Below, one piece after another: positions 44,188 to 53,297 of a DNA stretch of 64,000 nucleotides. The stretch spans positions 1 through 64,000 of the forward strand of contig NZ_JAAUWW010000017.1 of assembly GCF_014694375.1 (NCBI RefSeq), given 5' to 3'. The stretch is from Vibrio sp. S17_S38. GTDB taxonomy: Bacteria; Pseudomonadota; Gammaproteobacteria; Enterobacterales; Vibrionaceae. The position numbers and the translations under genes are program-made. The notes beneath the pieces are model-generated. The model worked only from the letters and a program-made list of their open reading frames with translations, was not told the origin of the DNA and ran no database searches. Within the stretch, counting starts at the first letter, position 1; the number at the start of each line of letters is the position of its first letter.

Positions 44188-47067
44188 TTAAGACTCAACA
44201 GTTAACGGTAACCATGATTGCCATTGCTTTTGAATACACTGCCTTTGATCCACAAAACGAGATTCATCCACATCCGCATCTTGTTTTAGTAAATTTCGAT
44301 GATGAATTTCATCTCTGAGGGTTGTGTAAGCTTCTATTAACTGTTCAGCTTGCATCACTGTAATTAAATCTTGTTGAGCCATCACACCAAGAATTCGAAC
44401 ATTATCCGACCATTGTGTTAGCTCTGGGTATTGATGGCTATATTGTAATACCCAATACTGCACCAAAAACTCAACATCGGTTATACCACCTTTATCTTGT
44501 TTTAGCATAAATCGACCAGCCTTTTTAGCCCCAAGATGACCCCGCATTTTTACGCGCATGTCCGCGACTTCTTGTTTAAGCTTAACTTGCTCCCTTTCAA
44601 GGCTAAGTATCGTAAAGCGAGTCTGACTAAACGCTTGTTCTAGCAATGCATCACCATAAATCATCCGGGCTCTAACTAAAGACTGGTGTTCCCACGTCCA
44701 CGCTTCTTTATGTTGATATTCATCAAACGTTTCCGCAGTACAAGCCAATAAACCAGAAGCACCCGATGGCCTTAAACGAGTGTCTACATCATATAAAATA
44801 CCCGATGGAGTACGCACTGAAAATATATGAATGATGCGTTGAGCAAGCCGTAAATAAAACTGCCTACCATCAATTTCTTTTGCGCCATCTGTGGTTATAT
44901 TTTCAGGGCAATCATGCAAGAAAACCACATCAAGATCAGAATCATACCCTAACTCCCAACCACCGACTTTGCCGTACCCAATAACCGCAAAACCTTTGCC
45001 ATCTCTCCCAACCAAGTGACGAGGCTCGCCAAACTTCTGGCTGACTTGCAACCAAGCTTGCTGCACAACTGCATCCATAATAGCTTCAGATAAATACGTT
45101 AAGTGATCGCTCACCTTCATAACAGGAAGAACACCAGCAATATCTGCCGCTGCAACTTTTAAAATACAAATCTGTTTGAATTGGCGCAGAGCTTCCATCT
45201 GCTGTTCCATATCATCTTCAGGAATACGAGCTAAGAAATCTCGTAATTCTGAACGATAATCAGCCAAAGCAATAGGGTTATAAAGCTGCTGGGGATCAAT
45301 CAATTCATCCAATAAAATAGGATAACGCCCCAACATTTCCGAAATCATAGGGCTGGCGGTACACAGACGGATCAGCTGTTTCAAAGCACCGGCATGAGCT
45401 TCTAATAATTCTAGGTAAGTGGTACGCGTGACAATTTTAGTCAGAAGATGCAAAACACGCGATAAACCAAATTGTGCATCAGGATGCGATAAAACGGTTT
45501 CAAATATTTTAGGCATGAGCTGGACTAAAACTTCGCGCCCACGCTGCCCTAACGTTTTCTTCGCTAAATCTTTTTTAAACTGGCTAATGACCGTAGCCAA
45601 CTCTTCAGCTGACTCAATACCAAGATCCGTGGTTAAAATATTTTCTACAACATCCTGCTGTAAAGCCATATCCCATATTTCGACAAAATGTGGCGCTACT
45701 GTTTGCTCTTGGGTTTCATCTTCTCCAATAAGATCCACGAAAATAGCATGAACCTGCTGCATGTTATGATTAATTGTATCCATCAATTCAGCCCAACTTT
45801 GGGCTCCCATCGCACACACTAAACGGTCTTGATCAAGAGAATTATCTGGCAAGGTTTGCGTTTGTTTATCATGAATAGCTTGAATGAGGTTTTCCAAACG
45901 GCGTAAAAATAGGTAGCTTTGACGTAGTGATTCAACCTCTCCAGGTTCAAGAAGATGAAGATCATCAATCGCCACTAAAGTTTCTAATAAACCACGACCA
46001 CGTAAACTTGGTTCTCGACCACCTCGGATCAACTGGAACACCTGAGCGATAAACTCCACCTCTCGGATCCCACCAGCGCCTAATTTAATATTATTAACCA
46101 AACCACGGCGACGGACCTCAGATCGAATCATCGACTTCATACGGCGCAAGGATTGAATCGCACTGAAATCAATATAACGACGAAATACAAATGGTCGTAG
46201 CATTTGACGAAGTTCTTGGTATTGAGGGTACATTTCACTTCCCATCACCCTCGCCTTCACCATCGCATAGCGCTCCCAATCTCGACCTTGTTCTTGGTAA
46301 TAATCTTCTAACGCCGCATAGCTCATCACTAATGGGCCACTCTCACCGAAAGGCCTCAAACGCATGTCCACACGGTAACAAAAACCATCTAATGTTGGCT
46401 GATCCAATGATTTTATAATTCTTTGACCTAATCGGGTAAAAAATTGTGAGTTATCAATACTACGGCGTTGGCCTTGAGTTTGACCATTTTCAGGGTAGGT
46501 AAAAATCAAATCGATATCAGAAGAAAAGTTAAGTTCGCCACCACCTAGTTTTCCCATACCAATAATAAGCATGGGTTGAGGTTGCCCTTCATCATTACAA
46601 GGCGTTCCCCACTCGAGGCAGCACGCTTGATATTGCCATTGATAAGCTTCAAAAATCATGGCTTCTGCAAGCTGCGATAAATGCGATAAACTGATTTCTA
46701 GATCCCAGTTAACGGTCGCATCATGAGAAAGCAAACAATCTCGCCAAGCAATAATTACCATTTCTTGACGGCGAAAAAGACGTAACTGGTGCATAAGTTC
46801 AAGCTCATTAGTACAAGAACTTAATCTCAATGCTAATGATTGTCGATATTGAGCCTCTCGGTCATTATCCGTTAATAACTCAGGCAGCGCCGCCATCAAG
46901 ACTTTATCGGCTTGTAATGAATCAAAAACAAAATCACTCAGAGGCAAAACTTGCTCTAATTGTTGCAATATATCTTTGGGCCAATTAATTAATATTTCTT
47001 GGTAACTTTGCTGCAAAGCGCTCATGGACTTTTGGCATTGTTGCTGTAATTGAATAGAGAGAGCCAT
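44188..47067 (-). CDS. glnE: Bifunctional glutamine synthetase adenylyltransferase / deadenylase GlnE
   Basis: A 959-residue regulator of glutamine synthetase. Two nucleotidyltransferase domains are visible: the N-terminal deadenylylase with GMGKLGGGELNFSSDIDLIF (about 172-191) and the C-terminal adenylylase with YGKVGGWELGYDSDLDVVF (about 700-720). PII-linked helical domains follow each. It adjusts GlnA activity to nitrogen state. It is followed by hldE. Slightly longer than E. coli GlnE (946). Confidence 0.97.
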   Translation of the reverse strand: MALSIQLQQQCQKSMSALQQSYQEILINWPKDILQQLEQVLPLSDFVFDSLQADKVLMAALPELLTDNDREAQYRQSLALRLSSCTNELELMHQLRLFRRQEMVIIAWRDCLLSHDATVNWDLEISLSHLSQLAEAMIFEAYQWQYQACCLEWGTPCNDEGQPQPMLIIGMGKLGGGELNFSSDIDLIFTYPENGQTQGQRRSIDNSQFFTRLGQRIIKSLDQPTLDGFCYRVDMRLRPFGESGPLVMSYAALEDYYQEQGRDWERYAMVKARVMGSEMYPQYQELRQMLRPFVFRRYIDFSAIQSLRRMKSMIRSEVRRRGLVNNIKLGAGGIREVEFIAQVFQLIRGGREPSLRGRGLLETLVAIDDLHLLEPGEVESLRQSYLFLRRLENLIQAIHDKQTQTLPDNSLDQDRLVCAMGAQSWAELMDTINHNMQQVHAIFVDLIGEDETQEQTVAPHFVEIWDMALQQDVVENILTTDLGIESAEELATVISQFKKDLAKKTLGQRGREVLVQLMPKIFETVLSHPDAQFGLSRVLHLLTKIVTRTTYLELLEAHAGALKQLIRLCTASPMISEMLGRYPILLDELIDPQQLYNPIALADYRSELRDFLARIPEDDMEQQMEALRQFKQICILKVAAADIAGVLPVMKVSDHLTYLSEAIMDAVVQQAWLQVSQKFGEPRHLVGRDGKGFAVIGYGKVGGWELGYDSDLDVVFLHDCPENITTDGAKEIDGRQFYLRLAQRIIHIFSVRTPSGILYDVDTRLRPSGASGLLACTAETFDEYQHKEAWTWEHQSLVRARMIYGDALLEQAFSQTRFTILSLEREQVKLKQEVADMRVKMRGHLGAKKAGRFMLKQDKGGITDVEFLVQYWVLQYSHQYPELTQWSDNVRILGVMAQQDLITVMQAEQLIEAYTTLRDEIHHRNLLKQDADVDESRFVDQRQCIQKQWQSWLPLTVES

Positions 47068-47257
47068 GATTTTTCCTTGTATGTATTATACCAATCATCG
47101 TAATTGCTTTAAGATTTAACTGGCTAAGTAGAGGTAATGATATTGTATGGTAAACATCACACTCTATCGCGTTTATAAGCACCGAGTTAAATCCAGATCC
47201 GATACTGTTAACAATATCGAGTAAAGTAAGTTATATCTATTTGTAAAAGGAACATCC

Positions 47258-48019
47258 ATGCTTAAATATTACAGTGATGTGGATTTTAAACCATTGAGTT
47301 TAATGTCATTATTGCTTTCTATTGTTTCTTTGATTCTGGTTTCATATCTATTATTTATACCTGTATCCGAAGATACTCGCCATACTTTATTAGGTATTGA
47401 TACTGCTATCTGTTGTCTATTTTTATTTCAATTGAGCTTAGATTGTTATCGTTCCGACAACCGCCTTAAATATTTAAAATTACACTGGTTAGACTTTCTT
47501 GCAAGCTTACCTGCAATTGAAGTTTTTCGTTATGCGCGCTTATTGCACATATTCAGAATAATTATGATCTTACGCTTTAACAAAAAAATCATTCAGCAAA
47601 TACTAGAAAATCGTAAAGAGGCTACTCTTGCGACTATTTTTACGCTTTTGATTATCTTACTCTGCTTAGGTTCAAGCTTTATGTTGTTATTTGAAGAGAA
47701 TGCACCAAGCAGCAACATTAAAACAGCTGCTGATGCATTATGGTGGAGCATAGTAACGATTTCTACAGTGGGTTATGGTGATCACTATCCTGTGACATTT
47801 GCTGGAAAAGTTCTCGCATCAATACTGATCGTTTGTGGGGTTGGAATTTTTGGTATGATCTCAGGTCTTCTTGCCTCTATTATCGCCTCACCAAATAGCA
47901 AGCAACATACCCAAGACAAGAAAAACATTGAGATAATCTTACAGCAGCAACAGAAGTTAATAACCCAGATCGAACGGCTCGAATTACAGCTGCAAGAAAG
48001 GCATAAAAAAGAGATCTGA
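47258..48019 (+). CDS. Voltage-gated-type K+ channel
   Basis: A 253-residue ion channel. The selectivity filter TVGYGD is at 170-175, in STVGYGDHYP, between two pore helices (about 122-146 and 183-208). Four hydrophobic segments precede it, including an S4-like stretch with repeated arginines (FRYARLLHIFRIIMILRF, about 90-107), so the six-segment Kv plan is likely. The C-terminal tail (about 215-250) is a coiled coil with heptad L/I and many Q/E/R. It interrupts the otherwise conserved ygiF-glnE-hldE run on the opposite strand. Confidence 0.88.
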   Translation: MLKYYSDVDFKPLSLMSLLLSIVSLILVSYLLFIPVSEDTRHTLLGIDTAICCLFLFQLSLDCYRSDNRLKYLKLHWLDFLASLPAIEVFRYARLLHIFRIIMILRFNKKIIQQILENRKEATLATIFTLLIILLCLGSSFMLLFEENAPSSNIKTAADALWWSIVTISTVGYGDHYPVTFAGKVLASILIVCGVGIFGMISGLLASIIASPNSKQHTQDKKNIEIILQQQQKLITQIERLELQLQERHKKEI

Positions 48020-48056
48020 TGATCCTTGTTTGTGCCTTAATCATGTTCAATAAATT

Positions 48057-49577
48057 TTAATCATGCCAATAAGGGGTGAGCTCTAAACAGTGAGACCTTG
48101 TTTTTTCCATTGCATGTAAAATAGAGTTTTCCTGTCGTTTAAGCCAACGTTCTAGTTGCTCTTGCTGCTCTACCTCAAGTTCCTCATAAAGCTGCTTTAA
48201 TGGCATTAAATTCAATAAATCATCAATGCCTTGCAACAAATCAACCCAAGGCAAACGAAATTGAGTTCTCAAATTAAGATCAAATAATGAGGCGAAAGCC
48301 AGTCCAGTATAAAGAGTACGACTTAACCGTAATTGTTGATCAATATAATCCTGGCATGAAAAAGAACGTTCTACAGGAAAAGCTTCAACTAATTCAGCCC
48401 AACTGCGATCAAGCTGCTTTTTCGCAAATAAAGTCACGCTCTGACTCATTTTTTTCTTCGCTTTATCATCAAGGAAAGGATGCCAGCCTCGTGATAATAT
48501 CCAACGACTTAAATCGAGTAATAAGGCGGTATAACGAGCAGACTGAAAAAGTGCCAGAATCTCATCTCGATTAGGTAAAGCCTCTTTCTGAAGAGTAAGT
48601 TCATTGACTAAATGCTTTTGAGTATCCAATTTTCGTAAAATGTAACCTTTATCCTCTGTCAATTCATTAAGGTATTGGTCAGTTTTAAGCCATGCAAGTT
48701 CATCATCCAACCACTTAAATTCTTGGCGTAAAATAGCACTGGCACGGCGAGGAATAATTCCACCATAAACATGGAAAAGCTGACGTATAAACTCAATGGC
48801 TTCATTGATTTGCTCTAGTGCGGGAATAGAATCATGTTCAGCATAAATCTGCTCATGATAAAGCCAATGAGATAAAGCATGTTCAAGTGAATCAACAAAA
48901 CAAGCTTCTACTGTATCACTTGCTTGTGTTTCAACTAGAGCAAAGCTCATTACAGGATCGCATTGGTAATCTTGTTGAGCTAAACGATAACCACGAGCAG
49001 CTTTACTCAGATTTCCTAGACGCATACCACCTTTGTCTGATAATAGACGTGCCAAAGTAAATAATGACTCTGTTTGACCAGACTTAAGCTCTAACTCAAC
49101 TTCACAAATCGGCGTATGCTGATCGCCAACAATGACTGCACCTTGATCGAAAGCAAGTTCGATCTGGCTACCATCAGGCATACTCACTAACCATTGTTCA
49201 CGTTCAAAGTTCGTTTCAAATAATGGTAATAATTCGTTTTGTAAATCGTGCCAGTCTCGGTTTTCAGGCCAAATATCGTTGGGGTGAAGAGAAAGATCCG
49301 GTTCATTACTAGTGTGCTCAGCGTTGAATTCTGGTCTTTGGTGTAAACCTGCAACAACTCGACCAGATGTTTTCACCGTTTGAACATAGACATCATCGCT
49401 ACGACGAATGCGCAAACCTATATCGTGCTGTCTTAGCCATTGATCTGAAGTATCAAAATAGAGATTAGACAGTGTTCGACAGCTATGTTGAAGCACCTTC
49501 ATTTCTTCTATTTTTAATTTTAAAATATCGGAAAAATTAGGTGAAACAAAAAATTTCAGTTCTATCTCAGTTTCCAT
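48057..49577 (-). CDS. ygiF: Inorganic triphosphatase YgiF, CYTH-CHAD protein
   Basis: A 506-residue protein. The N-terminal CYTH tunnel domain opens with METEIELKFFV, holding the ExExK metal/phosphate motif, and covers about 1-205 with arginine/glutamate-rich strands (DIGLRIRRSDD, CEVELELKSG). The C-terminal CHAD domain (about 220-500) is helical with conserved histidines and arginines. E. coli YgiF hydrolyses tripolyphosphate. I start at ATG 49577, since an open frame to 49733 adds residues that do not look coding. Longer than the E. coli form (433). It precedes glnE, though a K+ channel gene lies between them on the other strand. Confidence 0.9.
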   Translation of the reverse strand: METEIELKFFVSPNFSDILKLKIEEMKVLQHSCRTLSNLYFDTSDQWLRQHDIGLRIRRSDDVYVQTVKTSGRVVAGLHQRPEFNAEHTSNEPDLSLHPNDIWPENRDWHDLQNELLPLFETNFEREQWLVSMPDGSQIELAFDQGAVIVGDQHTPICEVELELKSGQTESLFTLARLLSDKGGMRLGNLSKAARGYRLAQQDYQCDPVMSFALVETQASDTVEACFVDSLEHALSHWLYHEQIYAEHDSIPALEQINEAIEFIRQLFHVYGGIIPRRASAILRQEFKWLDDELAWLKTDQYLNELTEDKGYILRKLDTQKHLVNELTLQKEALPNRDEILALFQSARYTALLLDLSRWILSRGWHPFLDDKAKKKMSQSVTLFAKKQLDRSWAELVEAFPVERSFSCQDYIDQQLRLSRTLYTGLAFASLFDLNLRTQFRLPWVDLLQGIDDLLNLMPLKQLYEELEVEQQEQLERWLKRQENSILHAMEKTRSHCLELTPYWHD

Positions 49578-49797
49578 GTTCAAATCCGTAGTTGATAACT
49601 CCGAAAGGATATGGCGGAATGCATAAAGGAGCAAGTAAGAAATAATCCCAGTTGTTTCTAAACATGCTCTAAAATAGTATGAATGCCTGTGATATTGAGT
49701 TAACATGCGCGACTTTATAGCGCTGCCAAGCATTTAACCATTGCGATGTTAAGGTTAAATGTCCTATGAGTTATATTTTTTTGTAGGTTGAATAACC

Positions 49798-50478
49798 ATG
49801 CCAGTAAATACAATTATGGGGTTATTTGCAAAGTCCCCTATTAAGCCTTTGCAAGAACACGTTGTCCGTGTAAATGAATGTTGTTCACACTTGATTCCTT
49901 TTTTTGAAGCTTGTGCACAAGAAGATTGGGATGAAGCAAACAGCCAACGCGAAACCATATCTCGCCTTGAACGAGAAGCCGATTCACTAAAGCGTGAAAT
50001 TCGCCTTAAGTTGCCTCGCGGACTATTCATGCCAGTCGACCGTACTGACATGCTTGAGTTACTTACTCAGCAAGACAAATTAGCCAATCTTGCCAAAGAT
50101 ATTGCAGGTCGCGTAATTGGACGCCGCTTACAAATCCCTTCTACACTCAATGAATCCTTTATTGCTTATGTCATTCGTTGCCTCGATGCTGCGAGTCAAG
50201 CACAAAAGGTAATCCATGAGCTTGATGAACTTCTTGAAACCGGCTTTAAAGGTCGTGAAGTGACTCTTGTTGCAGAAATGATCAATCAACTAGATGAAAT
50301 TGAAGATGATACTGATGTCATGCAAATTGCATTACGCCAGCAACTCATGGAAATTGAATCTAAATACAATCCTATCGATGTTATGTTCCTATACAAAATA
50401 TTGGAATGGGTTGGTGGTATTGCCGATCAAGCCCAACGTGTTGGTGCTCGTTTGGAAGTCATGTTGTCTCGTTCATAA
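49798..50478 (+). CDS. TIGR00153/PhoU-like phosphate transport accessory protein (DUF47)
   Basis: A 226-residue helical PhoU-like protein (DUF47/TIGR00153). It begins MPVNTIMGLFAKSPIKPLQEH and has repeated Glu/Asp-rich helices (ISRLEREADSLKREIR, DEIEDDTDVMQIALRQQL) that bind metal in relatives. It is usually paired with Pit transporters, as here with pit 116 bp downstream, and probably tunes phosphate uptake. Divergent from ygiF. Confidence 0.9.
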   Translation: MPVNTIMGLFAKSPIKPLQEHVVRVNECCSHLIPFFEACAQEDWDEANSQRETISRLEREADSLKREIRLKLPRGLFMPVDRTDMLELLTQQDKLANLAKDIAGRVIGRRLQIPSTLNESFIAYVIRCLDAASQAQKVIHELDELLETGFKGREVTLVAEMINQLDEIEDDTDVMQIALRQQLMEIESKYNPIDVMFLYKILEWVGGIADQAQRVGARLEVMLSRS

Positions 50479-50530
50479 GTTCGACTCAACCAAAATAATC
50501 AAAACAGTACAAAGTAACTTATGCAGTAGG

Positions 50531-50550
50531 TTCAGGGTGTGATTCCCTGA
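50531..50550 (+). other. Small hairpin between the TIGR00153 gene and pit
   Basis: TTCAGGG and CCCTGA form a 6-bp stem with a 7-nt loop and no T-tract. It may be an mRNA processing or stability element between the two cotranscribed genes. Confidence 0.35.
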
Positions 50551-50594
50551 GTTCAGCCAACTCGAATTGTTACCTCAAAAAACTAGGTATTACG

Positions 50595-51857
50595 ATGGAT
50601 ATCCTCGCAAACTACGGCACTATTATTATTTTAGTTGCAGCGTTATTTGGTTTCCTAATGGCTATTGGTATTGGTGCAAATGATGTTGCTAATGCTATGG
50701 GCACATCTGTTGGTTCAAAAGCACTAACCGTTAAACAAGCAATCTTTATTGCCATGATTTTTGAATTCGCTGGCGCGTATTTAGCTGGCGGTGAAGTAAC
50801 CGACACCATTCGAAATGGTGTCATCGAAACTTCTTTTTATACCTCACATCCTGAAGTTTTAATTTATGGAATGATGTCAGCGTTATTGGCTGCTGGTACT
50901 TGGTTGTTACTTGCCTCTTACATGGGTTGGCCAGTATCAACTACACATTCCATTATAGGTGCCATCATCGGTTTTGCTTGTGTATCTGCTGGTACACAAG
51001 CAGTAGATTGGCAGTCGGTTCAAGGCATTGTTGGTAGTTGGATTATAACTCCATTTATCGCAGGCCTTTTTGCTTACGGTATTTTCGTTAGTGCTCAACG
51101 GTTAATCTTTGATACTGAAAACCCAGTAGCGAATGCCAAACGTTTTGTACCGGTTTATATGTTTTTGACCACAATGGTAATAGCACTGGTTACGATCAAA
51201 AAAGGACTAAAACACGTAGGCTTACACCTTACTCATGGTGAAGCTTGGATGTATTCCATTTTGCTCTCAACCTTGGTTATGATTGGCGGTTATCTTTATA
51301 TTAAACGTAAATTTGCCGATCAAGTTGAAGATCATAGCTTTAATGGCGTAGAAAGTATTTTTAGTATATTAATGGTCATTACCGCTTGTGCGATGGCATT
51401 TGCACATGGCTCAAACGATGTAGCCAATGCCATTGGCCCATTGTCAGCAGTGGTTGCAACCGTGCATAATATGGGCGAATTAACGACAAAAAGTGAGATC
51501 GTTTGGTGGATTTTACCACTCGGTGGTTTAGGTATTGTAGTTGGTTTAGCCACTATGGGTCATAAAGTAATGGCAACCATAGGTACAGGCATAACCGAAC
51601 TAACACCAAGCCGTGGTTTTGCTGCGCAATTAGCAACAGCAACAACGGTTGTGCTGGCTTCAGGAACTGGTCTTCCTATTTCAACAACGCAAACATTGGT
51701 AGGTGCGGTATTAGGTGTTGGCTTTGCTCGCGGTATTGCAGCACTGAACATGGGTGTGGTACGAAATATTGTTGCATCATGGATTATCACCCTACCTGCA
51801 GGTGCCGTATTAGCAATTGTATTCTTCTACGCGATCCAAGCAGCATTTGGAGGCTAA
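50595..51857 (+). CDS. pit: Low-affinity inorganic phosphate transporter Pit
   Basis: A 420-residue PHO4 family symporter with about 11 transmembrane segments. Both signature repeats are visible: GANDVANAMGTSVGSKALT near residue 28 and HGSNDVANAIGPLSAV near residue 272. It imports phosphate (as metal phosphate) driven by protons or sodium. It is shorter than E. coli PitA (499), having a shorter central loop. Partner of the preceding TIGR00153 gene; a terminator follows at 51913. Confidence 0.93.
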   Translation: MDILANYGTIIILVAALFGFLMAIGIGANDVANAMGTSVGSKALTVKQAIFIAMIFEFAGAYLAGGEVTDTIRNGVIETSFYTSHPEVLIYGMMSALLAAGTWLLLASYMGWPVSTTHSIIGAIIGFACVSAGTQAVDWQSVQGIVGSWIITPFIAGLFAYGIFVSAQRLIFDTENPVANAKRFVPVYMFLTTMVIALVTIKKGLKHVGLHLTHGEAWMYSILLSTLVMIGGYLYIKRKFADQVEDHSFNGVESIFSILMVITACAMAFAHGSNDVANAIGPLSAVVATVHNMGELTTKSEIVWWILPLGGLGIVVGLATMGHKVMATIGTGITELTPSRGFAAQLATATTVVLASGTGLPISTTQTLVGAVLGVGFARGIAALNMGVVRNIVASWIITLPAGAVLAIVFFYAIQAAFGG

Positions 51858-51912
51858 GCCTTAGAAGGTTAGCATTCTGTCAAAGCAGTGTCATAATTAT
51901 GCTTTAGACAAG

Positions 51913-51940
51913 AAAAGAGGGAGCTTTCGCTCCCTCTTTT
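51913..51940 (+). terminator. Intrinsic terminator after pit
   Basis: AAAAGAGGGAGC (51913-51924), loop TTTC, and GCTCCCTCTTTT (51929-51940) form a perfect 12-bp stem that ends in T. Confidence 0.92.
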
Positions 51941-52075
51941 CTTGCACGCTAAGCCGAAACTTCTTACTATTTCGTTAGCTTATTATTAACTGACTTATTT
52001 GGCGTACTTGAGATCATCTATCCTTAGTTGGCATGATGAAATAACGAGGCGTCTATCAATTAAAAGGAACAAAAT

Positions 52076-52687
52076 GTGAAAAAGCTTTTTTGCTTAATCC
52101 TATTAACCTGTTTTTTTGCTCCATCGACATACGCTCGTGATTTCTACATCTCTGATAACCTATTTACCTACATGCATTCTGGACCGGGTAACCAATACCG
52201 AATTATTGGTAGTGTCGATGCTGGTGAAGTGATCAAAATATTAAGTTCAAACAAATCGGCAGGTTTCTCTCAGATTATCGATAGTCAAGGCCGTAAGGGC
52301 TGGGTTGAAAGCAAATATGTGACTGCCGATGTTAGTATGTCAATACGTCTACCGCAGGTAGAGAAAGAGCTGACAACAGTAAAAGATGCTTTGGCTAATG
52401 CTCGAAAAACCTCAGATACTGAAAAATCAGGCTTAGTCAGTTCTCTTAAGGTGAGCAATAAGCAAATCTCGGATCTAGAAACCAACTATCGTAACCTAAA
52501 TCAGCAACTCTCAGATTCTCAAGCAGAAGCTCGAGAACTACGCGCTAAACTTGATACGCAAAAAGATGACTTACTCATTCGTTACTTTATGTACGGCGGT
52601 GGTGTTGCAGGCTTAGGACTATTATTTGGTCTAATTCTTCCTCATATCATTCCACGTCGTAAGAAAAAGAATGGCGGTTGGGCGTAA
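52076..52687 (+). CDS. ygiM: YgiM-type SH3-domain membrane protein (TIGR04211)
   Basis: A 203-residue protein with a signal peptide (1-20, cleaved after TYA). A bacterial SH3 domain (about 22-82; FTYMHSGPGNQYRIIGSVDAG and GRKGWVESKYV), a long coiled coil (about 95-165) and one C-terminal transmembrane segment (about 170-192) ending in RRKKK follow. It should be an inner-membrane-anchored periplasmic protein of unknown role, perhaps in cell wall or secretion stress. The start codon is GTG at 52076, preceded by AAAGGA. In E. coli it is also found near ygiF. Confidence 0.88.
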   Translation: MKKLFCLILLTCFFAPSTYARDFYISDNLFTYMHSGPGNQYRIIGSVDAGEVIKILSSNKSAGFSQIIDSQGRKGWVESKYVTADVSMSIRLPQVEKELTTVKDALANARKTSDTEKSGLVSSLKVSNKQISDLETNYRNLNQQLSDSQAEARELRAKLDTQKDDLLIRYFMYGGGVAGLGLLFGLILPHIIPRRKKKNGGWA

Positions 52688-52723
52688 TCGCCTTGCACTA
52701 AACAAGCTGTAAAGTAATCATAT

Positions 52724-52765
52724 AAAAAGCCAGACTAGGAAATAAACCTAAGTCTGGCTTTTTTA
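52724..52765. terminator. Bidirectional terminator between ygiM and mutT
   Basis: AAAAGCCAGACT-AGG pairs with CCT-AAGTCTGGCTTTT, and both strands end in T runs. Confidence 0.9.
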
Positions 52766-52802
52766 TCTGCACAGTAAAGCATATCTTTTCACATTAATAA
52801 TG

Positions 52803-53210
52803 TTACTTAGCTCGATTCACCTGCATCAATCGTTCTACAATCGGCTCATTCGCTTCTGGAAATTGGTAATCACCAATATCTTCAATTTTCACCCACTGTC
52901 CTTCTTGCCCTTCTTTACCATAAGCCTCACCTGAAAAACCCGTCACACTGAAGAAATCAAAAGTCAGTTTTTTTTCAGGGTAGTCGTAGTCTAAATGTTC
53001 AAAATGGGTTAATTGGGTAACGTTAATATCAACTTCTTCATAAAGCTCTCTAATCAAACCTTGTTCCGCGCTTTCATTTAACTCAACCTTACCGCCGGGA
53101 AATTCCCAATAGCCACCTTTATGAAGTTTCTGAGGCCTTTTAGTTATGAATATCTTATCTTTATTCGAATTAAAGATAATACCTGCGACAATATGTAATC
53201 TAGTCATCAT
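52803..53210 (-). CDS. mutT: 8-oxo-dGTP diphosphatase MutT
   Basis: A 135-residue Nudix enzyme that removes oxidised 8-oxo-dGTP from the nucleotide pool. The Nudix box is GGKVELNESAEQGLIRELYE followed by E, with the E-x7-RE-x2-EE pattern; WEFPGGK precedes it. It lies downstream of secA, as in E. coli. The start at 53210 has AGGAG upstream. A hairpin terminator between secA and mutT suggests mutT has some independent expression. Confidence 0.94.
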   Translation of the reverse strand: MMTRLHIVAGIIFNSNKDKIFITKRPQKLHKGGYWEFPGGKVELNESAEQGLIRELYEEVDINVTQLTHFEHLDYDYPEKKLTFDFFSVTGFSGEAYGKEGQEGQWVKIEDIGDYQFPEANEPIVERLMQVNRAK

Positions 53211-53218
53211 TACTCCTA

Positions 53219-53244
53219 TAAAAAAGGCCGCCGAAGCGACCTTT
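53219..53244 (-). terminator. Intrinsic terminator between secA and mutT
   Basis: On the minus strand AAAGGTCGC-TTCG-GCGGCCTTT is followed by a T run. The last bases reach almost to the mutT ribosome binding site. Confidence 0.78.
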
Positions 53245-53297
53245 ACTTAAACTCATGAGTTAGCCACAAGATGACTATCAACCACGAATCATATTAA

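Noticed and set aside
45419-45751. 110-codon open frame antisense to glnE
   Set aside because: Shadow of the conserved glnE frame; no ribosome binding site or homology pattern.
49578-49733. N-terminal extension of YgiF
   Set aside because: The CYTH domain begins at METEIELK; the upstream codons look non-coding and reach into the promoter region.
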